Assembly (NCBI RefSeq): GCF_002979555.1
Contig: NZ_PCOZ01000004.1
Span: forward strand, 248,001 to 312,000
Source: Pseudomonas sp. MYb60
Lineage (GTDB): Bacteria; Pseudomonadota; Gammaproteobacteria; Pseudomonadales; Pseudomonadaceae
Direction of reading: 5' to 3'
Length of the DNA: 64,000 bases
Positions 25,420 through 33,556 of this stretch are shown here, one piece after another. How positions within the stretch are numbered: the first letter of the stretch is position 1; the number at the start of each line of letters is the position of its first letter. The translations under genes were made by a program, and so were the position numbers. Below the pieces are notes generated by a model. That model was not told the origin of the DNA, made no database searches, and saw nothing but the letters and a program-made list of their open reading frames with translations.

Positions 25420-26814
25420 TCAAAAAAGCCGGTTGAGGCCGTCGTAGGCCGCTACCCGATAGGCTTCAGCCATGGTCGGGTAGTTGAACGTGGTGTTGAC
25501 GAAATACTTGAGGGTATTGAGCTCACCCGGCTGGTTCATGATCGCCTGGCCGATGTGCACGATCTCCGACGCCTGATAGCCGAAGCAATGCACGCCCAGG
25601 ACCTCAAGGGTTTCACGGTGGAACAGGATCTTCAGCATGCCCTGAGGCTCGCCGGCGATCTGCGCACGCGCCATGCTCTTGAAGAACGCCTTGCCGACTT
25701 CGTAAGGCACCTTGGCCTTGGTCAGCTCGTGCTCGTTCTTGCCGATCGAGCTGATCTCGGGAATGGTGTAGATCCCGGTCGGCACGTCGTTCACGTAACG
25801 CCAGCTGCCGTTGTCGACGATGCTGCCAGCAGCCGAGCGACCCTGGTCGTGGGCGGCACTGGCCAGGCTCGGCCAGCCGATCACGTCACCGGCGCCATAG
25901 ACGTTGGCTACGCAGGTGCGGTAGTTCTCGTCCACTTCGATCTGGCCACGGCCGTTGACCTTGACCCCGATGTTTTCCATGCCGAGCTTGTCGGTGTTGC
26001 CAGTACGGCCGTTGCACCACAGCAAGGCATCGGCCTTGATCTTCTTGCCGGACTTGAGGTGCAGGATCACCCCGTTGTCCAGGCCTTCGACCCGCTCGTA
26101 CTCTTCGTTGTGGCGCACGGTGATGTTGTTGTTGCTGAAGTGGTAGCTCAACGCCTGGGAGATTTCCGAGTCGAGGAAGCTCAGCAACTGGTCGCGGTTG
26201 TCCACCAGCTCCACCAGTACGCCCAGGCCGCTGAAGATCGAGGCGTATTCACAGCCGATCACGCCGGCGCCGTAGATGATCAGTTTGCGCGGGGTGTGGC
26301 CCAGGCTCAGGATGGTGTCGCTATCGTAGATACGCGGGTGGTGGAAATCGATGTCCGCCGGGCGATACGGGCGCGAACCGGTGGCGATGATGATGTGCTT
26401 GGCCACCAGCTTCTCGACCACGCCGTTGGGGCACACCACCTCGATGGTTTGCTCGTCGGCGAAGCTGCCGGTGCCGAAGAACAGGTCGACGCGGTTACGG
26501 GCGTAGTAGCCGGTACGCGAGGCCACCTGCTTGGAGATGACTTTTTCGGCGCTCTTGAGCACGTCCGGGAACGAGAACCAGCGCGGCTCACCAATGGCCC
26601 GGAACATCGGGTTGGTGTTGAATTGCATGATCTGGCGCACCGAGTGACGCAAGGCCTTGGACGGGATGGTACCCAGGTGGGTGCAGTTACCGCCGACCTG
26701 GCGACGGCTATCGACCATCGCCACCTTGCGCCCTGCTTTTGCGGCGTTCATCGCCGCACCTTCTCCAGCCGGGCCGGAACCCAGTACCACCACGTCGTAG
26801 TTGTAGACAGCCAT
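25420..26814 (-). CDS. sthA: Soluble pyridine nucleotide transhydrogenase SthA
   Basis: FAD enzyme that passes electrons between NADPH and NAD+. [21 protein letters not shown] binds FAD; the usual disulphide segment reads [16 protein letters not shown], where the second Cys is Thr, the known hallmark that separates transhydrogenases from disulphide reductases. [21 protein letters not shown] ([21 protein letters not shown]) binds NAD(P), and [16 protein letters not shown] the flavin. 464 residues as usual; GAGGAG before the ATG. Confidence 0.97.
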   Translation of the reverse strand: MAVYNYDVVVLGSGPAGEGAAMNAAKAGRKVAMVDSRRQVGGNCTHLGTIPSKALRHSVRQIMQFNTNPMFRAIGEPRWFSFPDVLKSAEKVISKQVASRTGYYARNRVDLFFGTGSFADEQTIEVVCPNGVVEKLVAKHIIIATGSRPYRPADIDFHHPRIYDSDTILSLGHTPRKLIIYGAGVIGCEYASIFSGLGVLVELVDNRDQLLSFLDSEISQALSYHFSNNNITVRHNEEYERVEGLDNGVILHLKSGKKIKADALLWCNGRTGNTDKLGMENIGVKVNGRGQIEVDENYRTCVANVYGAGDVIGWPSLASAAHDQGRSAAGSIVDNGSWRYVNDVPTGIYTIPEISSIGKNEHELTKAKVPYEVGKAFFKSMARAQIAGEPQGMLKILFHRETLEVLGVHCFGYQASEIVHIGQAIMNQPGELNTLKYFVNTTFNYPTMAEAYRVAAYDGLNRLF

Positions 26815-27045
26815 GCGTACTCCTCAGAACAGGCCAGGCGTACGGTTGGACGCCGGGCTAAATCATGCCGCGCTCAGCGGTCATGAAGGACAATTTGGCT
26901 CAAGTGTGTGAACCGGGGCACAGTCTATATAAGGCTCAACGCCGCGCACATTAACCCTTGGTCGCGTCGTAGGCCAGTCTTGCCTTTACTACAGGGCAAG
27001 GAAAATGGGGTTACATTGTCAGGCTCTCTATCAGGACAGGCAACC

Positions 27046-27567
27046 ATGCGACATTTTGCGCTGTGTTTATTACTGATGTTGTCGATCCCGGTGCACGCCA
27101 ATGAGGCCGATCGGCTCAGGCAGGCCGGCTTTCCAGCGGTCTCCCATGAGCTGGCCTTGAAACAACAGGCCGTGCTGACCTACCTCTGGGCGGACGTCTA
27201 CGCGGCCGCACTGTATGCCCCGCCGCAGACGACCGCCAGGCTCGCCTGGGAGCAGCAAAAGCCGCTGCGCCTCGAGCTGTACTACTTTCGCGACATTGAC
27301 CGCAGTGATGTGATCAAGGCCGCCACCGCCACGCTGGAGCGCCAACAGGCCAGCGCCCGGTTGAAGCCAGAGGTGGACGCGTTGCATGCGCGCTTTCGCA
27401 ACATCAAGAAGGGTGATCGGTATGCGCTGGATTTTCGCCCTGGGCGTGGGTTGAATCTGGAGATCAATGGGGAGGTGGCGTTCAGTAGCCCCGATGATGG
27501 ATTGGCGAAGGCTTATCTGGGGATCTGGTTGGCGCCCAAGGGGTTGTCGCAGGCACTGCTGGATTAG
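27046..27567 (+). CDS. Chalcone isomerase-like exported protein, 173 aa
   Basis: Signal peptide (MRHFALCLLLMLSIPVHA) followed by a chalcone-isomerase-like domain (VLTYLWADVYAAALYAPPQ; RLELYYFRDIDRSDVIKAATATLERQ; YALDFRPGRGLNLEINGEVAFSSPDDGLAKAYLGIWLAPKGLSQAL). Bacterial members are periplasmic proteins without known flavonoid activity; the fold probably binds a lipid or other ligand. The long upstream in-frame extension is rejected because the internal ATG begins a proper signal peptide. Confidence 0.85.
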   Translation: MRHFALCLLLMLSIPVHANEADRLRQAGFPAVSHELALKQQAVLTYLWADVYAAALYAPPQTTARLAWEQQKPLRLELYYFRDIDRSDVIKAATATLERQQASARLKPEVDALHARFRNIKKGDRYALDFRPGRGLNLEINGEVAFSSPDDGLAKAYLGIWLAPKGLSQALLD

Positions 27568-27590
27568 CGGGGTGTCAGTTCTGGCCTCAT

Positions 27591-27615
27591 CGGGGGCAAG
27601 CCCCCTCCCACATTT
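27591..27615. repeat. REP hairpin (half)
   Basis: CGGGGGCAAGCCCCCTCCCACATTT, a REP copy with one shortened arm, after the chalcone-isomerase-like gene. Confidence 0.75.
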
Positions 27616-27669
27616 GACTGTGTTCACAAAGATAGACGTGCGAACAGGCAGCACAAAACTCCCAGCCAC

Positions 27670-27699
27670 AAAAAAGCCCCGAACCAGTCGGGGCTTTCT
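27670..27699. terminator. Bidirectional terminator
   Basis: GCCCCGA and TCGGGGC pair around ACCAG, flanked by AAAAAA on the left and TTTCT on the right, between the convergent chalcone-isomerase-like and gap genes. Confidence 0.85.
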
Positions 27700-27715
27700 C
27701 ATTCAGCGCAAAGGC

Positions 27716-29179
27716 TTAGCGCGGAAACGCAGGCGGGTTGACCCCGGCCATGTCTTCCATCACACGCACCACCTGGCAGCTGTAGCCGAACTCGTTGTCG
27801 TACCACACGTACAGGACAACGCGGTTGTCCTGGGTGATGGTCGCCTCGGCGTCCACCACACCAGCGTGGCGCGAACCCACGAAGTCAGTGGACACCACTT
27901 CCTGCGAGTTGACGTAGTCGATCTGCTTGTGCAGGTCGGAGTGCAACGCCATGAAGCGCAGGTACTCGTTCATCTCTTCACGGGTAGCGGCTTTCTCAAG
28001 GTTCAGGTTGAGAATGGCCATCGACACGTTAGGCGTTGGAACGCGGATCGCGTTACCGGTCAGCTTGCCGGCCAGCTCGGGCAGGGCCTTGGCAGCCGCA
28101 GTGGCAGCACCGGTCTCGGTGATCACCATGTTCAACGCGGCGCTACGACCACGGCGATCGCCCTTGTGGAAGTTGTCGATCAGGTTCTGGTCGTTGGTGT
28201 ACGAGTGAACGGTCTCGACGTGGCCGTTGACGATGCCGAACTTGTCATTCACAGCCTTCAGCACCGGCACGATGGCGTTGGTGGTGCAGGAAGCGGCGGA
28301 CACGATCTTGTCGTCAGCGGTGATTTCGGCGTGGTTGATGCCGTGCACGATGTTCTTCAGCTTGCCCTTGCCCGGAGCGGTCAGGACAACGCGATCGACA
28401 CCCGGGCAGGCCAAGTGCTGGCCCAGGCCTTCGGCGTCACGCCATACGCCGGTGTTGTCCACCAGCAGGGCGTCCTTGATGCCGTACTGGGTGTAATCCA
28501 CCTCGGACGGGTTCTTCGCGTAGATCACCTGGATCAGGTTACCGTTGGCGGTGATGGTGTTGTTTTCTTCGTCAATGACGATGGTGCCGTTGAACGGACC
28601 GTGTACCGAGTCGCGGCGCAGCAGGCTGGCACGCTTGGTCAGGTCGTTCTCGGCGCCTTTGCGCACCACGATGGCACGCAGGCGCAGGCCGTCGCCGCCA
28701 CCTGTTTTTTCGATCAGGATGCGCGCCAGCAGGCGGCCGATACGACCGAAACCGTACAGCACGACGTCGGTGCCTTTGCGGGCTGCGGCGTTTTGCTGGC
28801 CAACCACTTCGGCCATTTCTTCACGCACGAACTGCTCGGCGCTGCGGCCGGCACCTTCCTTGCGGAATTTGTAGGCCAGCTTGCCCAGGTCTACCGAAGC
28901 CGCGCCGAGCTTGAGCTCGCTCATGGCCTTGAGCAGCGGGAATGTTTCGTGGACGGAGAGTTCGCTGTCGTCGGCAGAACGGTGACGCGCAAAGCGGTGG
29001 GCTTTGAGAATCGCGATGACAGACTGGTTGATCAGGCTGCGGCCATAGATCGAGCTCACCACATTGTTATTGCGGTACAGCTGGCCGATAAGCGGAATCA
29101 TCGCTTCTGCGAGCGCTTCACGGTCGATCCATTCACCAAGACACTGGTCGGGCTTCTGAGTCACGGTAACCTTCCACAT
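27716..29179 (-). CDS. gap: Glyceraldehyde-3-phosphate dehydrogenase, long GapB-like form
   Basis: A 487-residue dehydrogenase with an N-terminal extension of about 125 residues before the Rossmann motif VVLYGFGRIGRLLARIL. The catalytic Cys is in SAASCTTNAIVP, and VHSYTNDQNLID and WYDNEFGYSCQVV are the expected later signatures. Pseudomonas carries this long form beside mfd in addition to a standard GAPDH; a role in gluconeogenic flux is suggested for it. ATG 29179 gives the usual length, but a GTG at 29164 has the better ribosome site (GGAAGG, 5 bases before it) and may be the true start. Confidence 0.9.
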   Translation of the reverse strand: MWKVTVTQKPDQCLGEWIDREALAEAMIPLIGQLYRNNNVVSSIYGRSLINQSVIAILKAHRFARHRSADDSELSVHETFPLLKAMSELKLGAASVDLGKLAYKFRKEGAGRSAEQFVREEMAEVVGQQNAAARKGTDVVLYGFGRIGRLLARILIEKTGGGDGLRLRAIVVRKGAENDLTKRASLLRRDSVHGPFNGTIVIDEENNTITANGNLIQVIYAKNPSEVDYTQYGIKDALLVDNTGVWRDAEGLGQHLACPGVDRVVLTAPGKGKLKNIVHGINHAEITADDKIVSAASCTTNAIVPVLKAVNDKFGIVNGHVETVHSYTNDQNLIDNFHKGDRRGRSAALNMVITETGAATAAAKALPELAGKLTGNAIRVPTPNVSMAILNLNLEKAATREEMNEYLRFMALHSDLHKQIDYVNSQEVVSTDFVGSRHAGVVDAEATITQDNRVVLYVWYDNEFGYSCQVVRVMEDMAGVNPPAFPR

Positions 29180-29519
29180 GTAGGGGCAGAAAAAAGGGGC
29201 TACATTATGCCGCCCGACCGTCCCCGGAGCAATGCGCCCCAGGCAACAAAAAGTGCTTGCGAAAAAAAGCCACCCCGCTACAGCCCAGTAAATACGCGGG
29301 TTCCAGAAGGCCACTAGTTGGGCGAACGGGACGACTTGTCCGTAACTCTCCGAAAACCTCGCACATTTTGGCACTACATATTGAGTCAAAACGCGGCATT
29401 GTTTGTCTTAGCCACTACATTTCCTACAAACCGTATTAGGCACAGTCAGCAACTGACAGACGGCGCCTCGCACCGTTACAATTACCGACTTTGTCGCAAC
29501 GCTTGGAGCTCAACCTTCC
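29180..29519. other. Divergent promoter region of gap and mfd
   Basis: 340 bases without a supported gene. It must hold both promoters. I see related ACTACAT motifs (near 29373 and 29413) but no recognisable operator or terminator. Confidence 0.5.
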
Positions 29520-32500
29520 GTGCCCGTCCTGCGTCTACCGCTTCTCCCTGCTGCGGCAGGCAAACAGCACTGGGGCAACCTGCCCGGTGCCGCCCTGAGC
29601 CTGGCCATTGCCGAGGCTGCCAGCGCAGCCAAGCGCTTTACCCTGCTGCTTACCGCCGACAGCCAAAGTGCCGAACGGCTGGAGCAGGAGCTGAGCTTCT
29701 TCGCCCCCGATTTGCCGGTCCTGCATTTTCCCGATTGGGAAACCCTGCCCTACGACCTGTTCTCGCCGCACCAGGACATCATTTCCCAGCGCATCGCCAG
29801 CCTGTACCGCTTGCCGGAACTGGCCCACGGCGTGCTGGTGGTGCCGATCACCACCGCCCTGCATCGCCTGGCACCGACCAAGTTCCTGCTGGGCAGCAGC
29901 CTGGTGCTGGACATCGGCCAGAAGCTCGACGTCGAGCAAATGCGCACGCGCCTGGAAGCCAGCGGCTACCGCTGCGTCGACACGGTGTACGAACACGGTG
30001 AGTTCGCGGTGCGCGGTGCACTGATCGACCTGTTCCCGATGGGCAGCAAGTTGCCCTATCGCATCGACCTGTTCGATGACGAAATCGAGACACTGCGTAC
30101 CTTCGATCCGGAAAACCAGCGCTCCATCGATAAGGTCGACTCGGTCAAGCTGCTGCCCGCACGGGAATTCCCGCTGCAAAAGGACGCGGTCACGCGCTTC
30201 AAGGCGCGCTTCCGTGAACGCTTCGACGTGGACTTCCGCCGCTGCCCGATCTTCCAGGACTTGAGCAGCGGGATTACACCGGCCGGTATCGAGTACTACC
30301 TGCCGCTGTTCTTCGACGAAACCTCCACCCTCTTCGATTACCTGCCCCAGGACACCCAGGTGTTCTCGCTGCCGGGCATCGAGCAGGCAGCGGAAAACTT
30401 CTGGAACGATGTGCGCAACCGCTATGAAGAGCGCCGCGTCGATCCCTCCCGGCCTTTACTGCCGCCTGCCGAATTGTTTCTGCCAGTGGAAGACTGCTTC
30501 GCCCGCCTGAAAAGCTGGCCGCGCGTGGTCGCCAGCCAGCAAGACGTGGACGCCGGCAGCGGCCGTGAACGCTTCCCGGCGCAGACGCTGCCCAACCTGG
30601 CGATTGAAGCCAAGGCCAACCAGCCACTGGAAGCGCTGTCCAATTTCCTCGGCGACTTTCCTGGCCGCGTGCTGTTTACCGCCGAATCCGCCGGCCGCCG
30701 TGAAGTGCTGCTGGAACTGCTGGAGCGCCTCAAGCTGCGCCCGAAAACCGTCGACAGCTGGCCGGATTTCGTCAAGGGCAAGGATCGCCTGGCGATCACC
30801 ATCGCACCGCTGGATGAAGGTTTGCTGCTGGAAGACCCCGCCCTGGCGCTGATCGCCGAAAGCCCCCTGTTCGGCCAACGCGTGATGCAGCGCCGCCGCC
30901 GTGAAAAACGCGCGGACGCCAACAACGACGCGGTGATCAAGAACCTGACCGAGCTGCGCGAAGGCGCGCCGGTGGTGCACATCGACCACGGCGTTGGTCG
31001 TTACCTCGGCCTGCAGACCCTGGAGATCGATAACCAGGCCGCCGAATTCCTCACCATGGAATACGCCGAAGGCGCCAAGCTCTATGTGCCGGTGGCCAGC
31101 CTGCATTTGATCGCCCGCTACACCGGCAGCGACGATGCCCTGGCGCCGCTGCACCGCCTGGGTTCCGAGACCTGGCAGAAAGCCAAGCGCAAGGCCGCCG
31201 AACAGGTGCGCGATGTGGCGGCCGAATTGCTCGACATCTATGCCCGCCGCGCCGCCCGCGAAGGCTACGCGTTTGCCGACCCAAAAGCCGACTACGCCAC
31301 CTTCAGCGCCGGTTTCCCCTTCGAAGAAACCCCGGACCAGCAAACCACCATCGAAGCGGTGCGCGCCGACATGCTCGCGCCCAAGCCGATGGACCGCCTG
31401 GTCTGCGGCGACGTGGGCTTCGGCAAGACTGAAGTGGCCATGCGTGCCGCGTTCATCGCCGTACACGGCGGCCGCCAAGTGGCGATTCTGGTGCCCACCA
31501 CCCTGCTCGCCCAACAGCACTACAACAGCTTCCGCGACCGCTTCGCCGACTGGCCGGTGACCGTGGAAGTGATGAGCCGCTTCAAGTCGGCCAAGGAAGT
31601 GAATGCCGCCATCGCCGACCTGGCCGAAGGCAAGATCGACATTGTGATCGGCACCCACAAGCTGCTGTCGGACGATGTGAAGATCAAGAACCTGGGCCTG
31701 GTGATCATCGACGAAGAGCACCGCTTCGGCGTGCGCCAGAAGGAACAGCTCAAAGCCCTGCGCAGCGAAGTCGACATCCTGACCCTCACCGCCACGCCGA
31801 TTCCGCGCACGCTGAACATGGCGGTGTCGGGCATGCGCGACTTGTCGATCATCGCCACGCCGCCGGCACGCCGCCTGTCGGTGCGCACCTTCGTGATGGA
31901 GCAGAACAAAAGCACGGTCAAGGAAGCGCTGCTGCGTGAACTGCTGCGCGGCGGGCAGGTGTACTACCTGCACAACGATGTGAAGACCATCGAGAAATGC
32001 GCCGCCGACCTCGCCGAACTGGTACCGGAGGCGCGTATCGCCATCGGCCACGGGCAGATGCGCGAGCGCGAACTCGAACAGGTGATGAGCGACTTCTACC
32101 ACAAGCGCTTCAACGTGCTGATTGCCTCGACCATCATCGAGACCGGCATCGACGTGCCAAGCGCCAACACCATCATCATCGAGCGTGCCGACAAGTTCGG
32201 CCTGGCCCAGTTGCACCAGTTGCGCGGCCGGGTCGGGCGCAGCCACCACCAGGCGTATGCCTACCTGCTGACGCCGCCACGCCAACAAATCACCTCCGAC
32301 GCCGAAAAGCGTCTGGAAGCCATCGCCAACACCCAGGACCTGGGCGCCGGTTTCGTACTGGCCACCAACGACCTGGAAATCCGTGGCGCCGGCGAACTGC
32401 TGGGCGACGGCCAGAGCGGGCAGATCCAGGCCGTGGGCTTCACCCTCTATATGGAGATGCTGGAGCGCGCGGTGAAAGCCATCCGCAAAGGCGAGCAACC

Positions 32501-32969
32501 CAACCTCGACCAACCGTTGGGCGGCGGTCCGGAAATCAACCTGCGCTTGCCGGCGTTGATTCCCGAGGACTACCTGCCGGATGTGCATGCGCGGCTGATC
32601 CTGTACAAGCGCATCGCCTCGGCCACCGACGAAGAAGGCCTCAAGGACCTGCAAGTGGAGATGATCGACCGCTTCGGCCTGTTGCCGGAACCGACCAAGA
32701 ACCTGGTGCGCCTGACCCTGCTCAAATTGCAGGCCGAGCAACTGGGCATCAAGAAGGTCGACGCCGGGCCGCAGGGTGGGCGCATCGAGTTTGAAGCGCA
32801 GACCCCGGTGGACCCGCTGGTGCTGATCAAGCTGATCCAGGGCCAGCCCAACCGCTACAAGTTCGAAGGGGCTACGCTATTCAAATTCATGGCGCCGATG
32901 GAACGCGCCGAAGAACGTTTCAATACCTTGGAGGCGCTGTTCGAGCGCCTCATTCCGAAATCTGTTTGA
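29520..32969 (+). CDS. mfd: Transcription-repair coupling factor Mfd
   Basis: Translocase that removes RNA polymerase stalled at lesions and recruits UvrA. UvrB-like N-terminal domains (TLLLTADSQSAERLEQELSFF; LHFPDWETLPYDLFSPHQDIISQRI) precede the RNA-polymerase-interacting domain (PVVHIDHGVGRYLGLQTLEI), the RecG-like motor with Walker A CGDVGFGKTEVAMRA and DEEH box, the TRG region, and the C-terminal domain. 1149 residues as usual. Starts at GTG with GGAG upstream. Confidence 0.97.
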   Translation: MPVLRLPLLPAAAGKQHWGNLPGAALSLAIAEAASAAKRFTLLLTADSQSAERLEQELSFFAPDLPVLHFPDWETLPYDLFSPHQDIISQRIASLYRLPELAHGVLVVPITTALHRLAPTKFLLGSSLVLDIGQKLDVEQMRTRLEASGYRCVDTVYEHGEFAVRGALIDLFPMGSKLPYRIDLFDDEIETLRTFDPENQRSIDKVDSVKLLPAREFPLQKDAVTRFKARFRERFDVDFRRCPIFQDLSSGITPAGIEYYLPLFFDETSTLFDYLPQDTQVFSLPGIEQAAENFWNDVRNRYEERRVDPSRPLLPPAELFLPVEDCFARLKSWPRVVASQQDVDAGSGRERFPAQTLPNLAIEAKANQPLEALSNFLGDFPGRVLFTAESAGRREVLLELLERLKLRPKTVDSWPDFVKGKDRLAITIAPLDEGLLLEDPALALIAESPLFGQRVMQRRRREKRADANNDAVIKNLTELREGAPVVHIDHGVGRYLGLQTLEIDNQAAEFLTMEYAEGAKLYVPVASLHLIARYTGSDDALAPLHRLGSETWQKAKRKAAEQVRDVAAELLDIYARRAAREGYAFADPKADYATFSAGFPFEETPDQQTTIEAVRADMLAPKPMDRLVCGDVGFGKTEVAMRAAFIAVHGGRQVAILVPTTLLAQQHYNSFRDRFADWPVTVEVMSRFKSAKEVNAAIADLAEGKIDIVIGTHKLLSDDVKIKNLGLVIIDEEHRFGVRQKEQLKALRSEVDILTLTATPIPRTLNMAVSGMRDLSIIATPPARRLSVRTFVMEQNKSTVKEALLRELLRGGQVYYLHNDVKTIEKCAADLAELVPEARIAIGHGQMRERELEQVMSDFYHKRFNVLIASTIIETGIDVPSANTIIIERADKFGLAQLHQLRGRVGRSHHQAYAYLLTPPRQQITSDAEKRLEAIANTQDLGAGFVLATNDLEIRGAGELLGDGQSGQIQAVGFTLYMEMLERAVKAIRKGEQPNLDQPLGGGPEINLRLPALIPEDYLPDVHARLILYKRIASATDEEGLKDLQVEMIDRFGLLPEPTKNLVRLTLLKLQAEQLGIKKVDAGPQGGRIEFEAQTPVDPLVLIKLIQGQPNRYKFEGATLFKFMAPMERAEERFNTLEALFERLIPKSV

Positions 32970-32980
32970 AGGACGCCGTC

Positions 32981-33547
32981 ATGCGCCTGTTCCGCATTTT
33001 GAGCCTGTTGTTGGTGGTCGTGGCCCCGGCGGCGTTCGCCGACAGCCCGTACCAGGTGGAAATGATCCTGGTGCGCCAGAACGCCGAGCCGGTGATCAAT
33101 AGCCGCGCCGCACCCGAAGACTGGGATGCGGGCGCCACGCGCCTGGGCGACAAAATGAGCCCGCCGCGCCTGGGCAATATCGTCGACAAACTGCGCGGCG
33201 ACAGCAGCTACACAGTGCTGGCGCACAAGGCCTGGGAACAGAACCTTGGCGAACAACCGGTAAACATTGCGATTACCGACGGCCAGGAGCAATTCGGCCA
33301 GTTCCCCATCGAAGGCGTGTTGCGCCTGCAATTGGGCCGCTTTACCGATATTGACGCGGATTTCTGGGTCAACCAGTTCGACAGCAATGGCAGCGTGATT
33401 GCCAGTGAACACTTGCGCCAGGCCGACGTGCGCACCAAAAACAACCAGCTCAACTACCTGGACGGCGGCCACCTGGCGCTGCTGATCAAAATCACCTCGC
33501 TGACCGCCAAGCCACCGAGCGCACCTCCGTCTGACATTCAGGACTGA
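32981..33547 (+). CDS. CsiV-family periplasmic protein, 188 aa
   Basis: Signal peptide (MRLFRILSLLLVVVAPAAFA) followed by YQVEMILVRQNAEPVINSRAAPEDWDAG, the typical start of CsiV proteins, described as peptidoglycan-binding. The C-terminus carries HLRQADVRTKNNQLNYLDGGHLALLIKI. The ATG lies 11 bases after the mfd stop with GAAGG upstream, so it is co-transcribed with mfd. Confidence 0.8.
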   Translation: MRLFRILSLLLVVVAPAAFADSPYQVEMILVRQNAEPVINSRAAPEDWDAGATRLGDKMSPPRLGNIVDKLRGDSSYTVLAHKAWEQNLGEQPVNIAITDGQEQFGQFPIEGVLRLQLGRFTDIDADFWVNQFDSNGSVIASEHLRQADVRTKNNQLNYLDGGHLALLIKITSLTAKPPSAPPSDIQD

Positions 33548-33556
33548 TCCCGCGCC

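Noticed and set aside
27467..29317. 616-codon plus-strand frame opposite gap
   Set aside because: Pure antisense of the well-conserved dehydrogenase; sequence is His/Val/Gly-rich shadow type.
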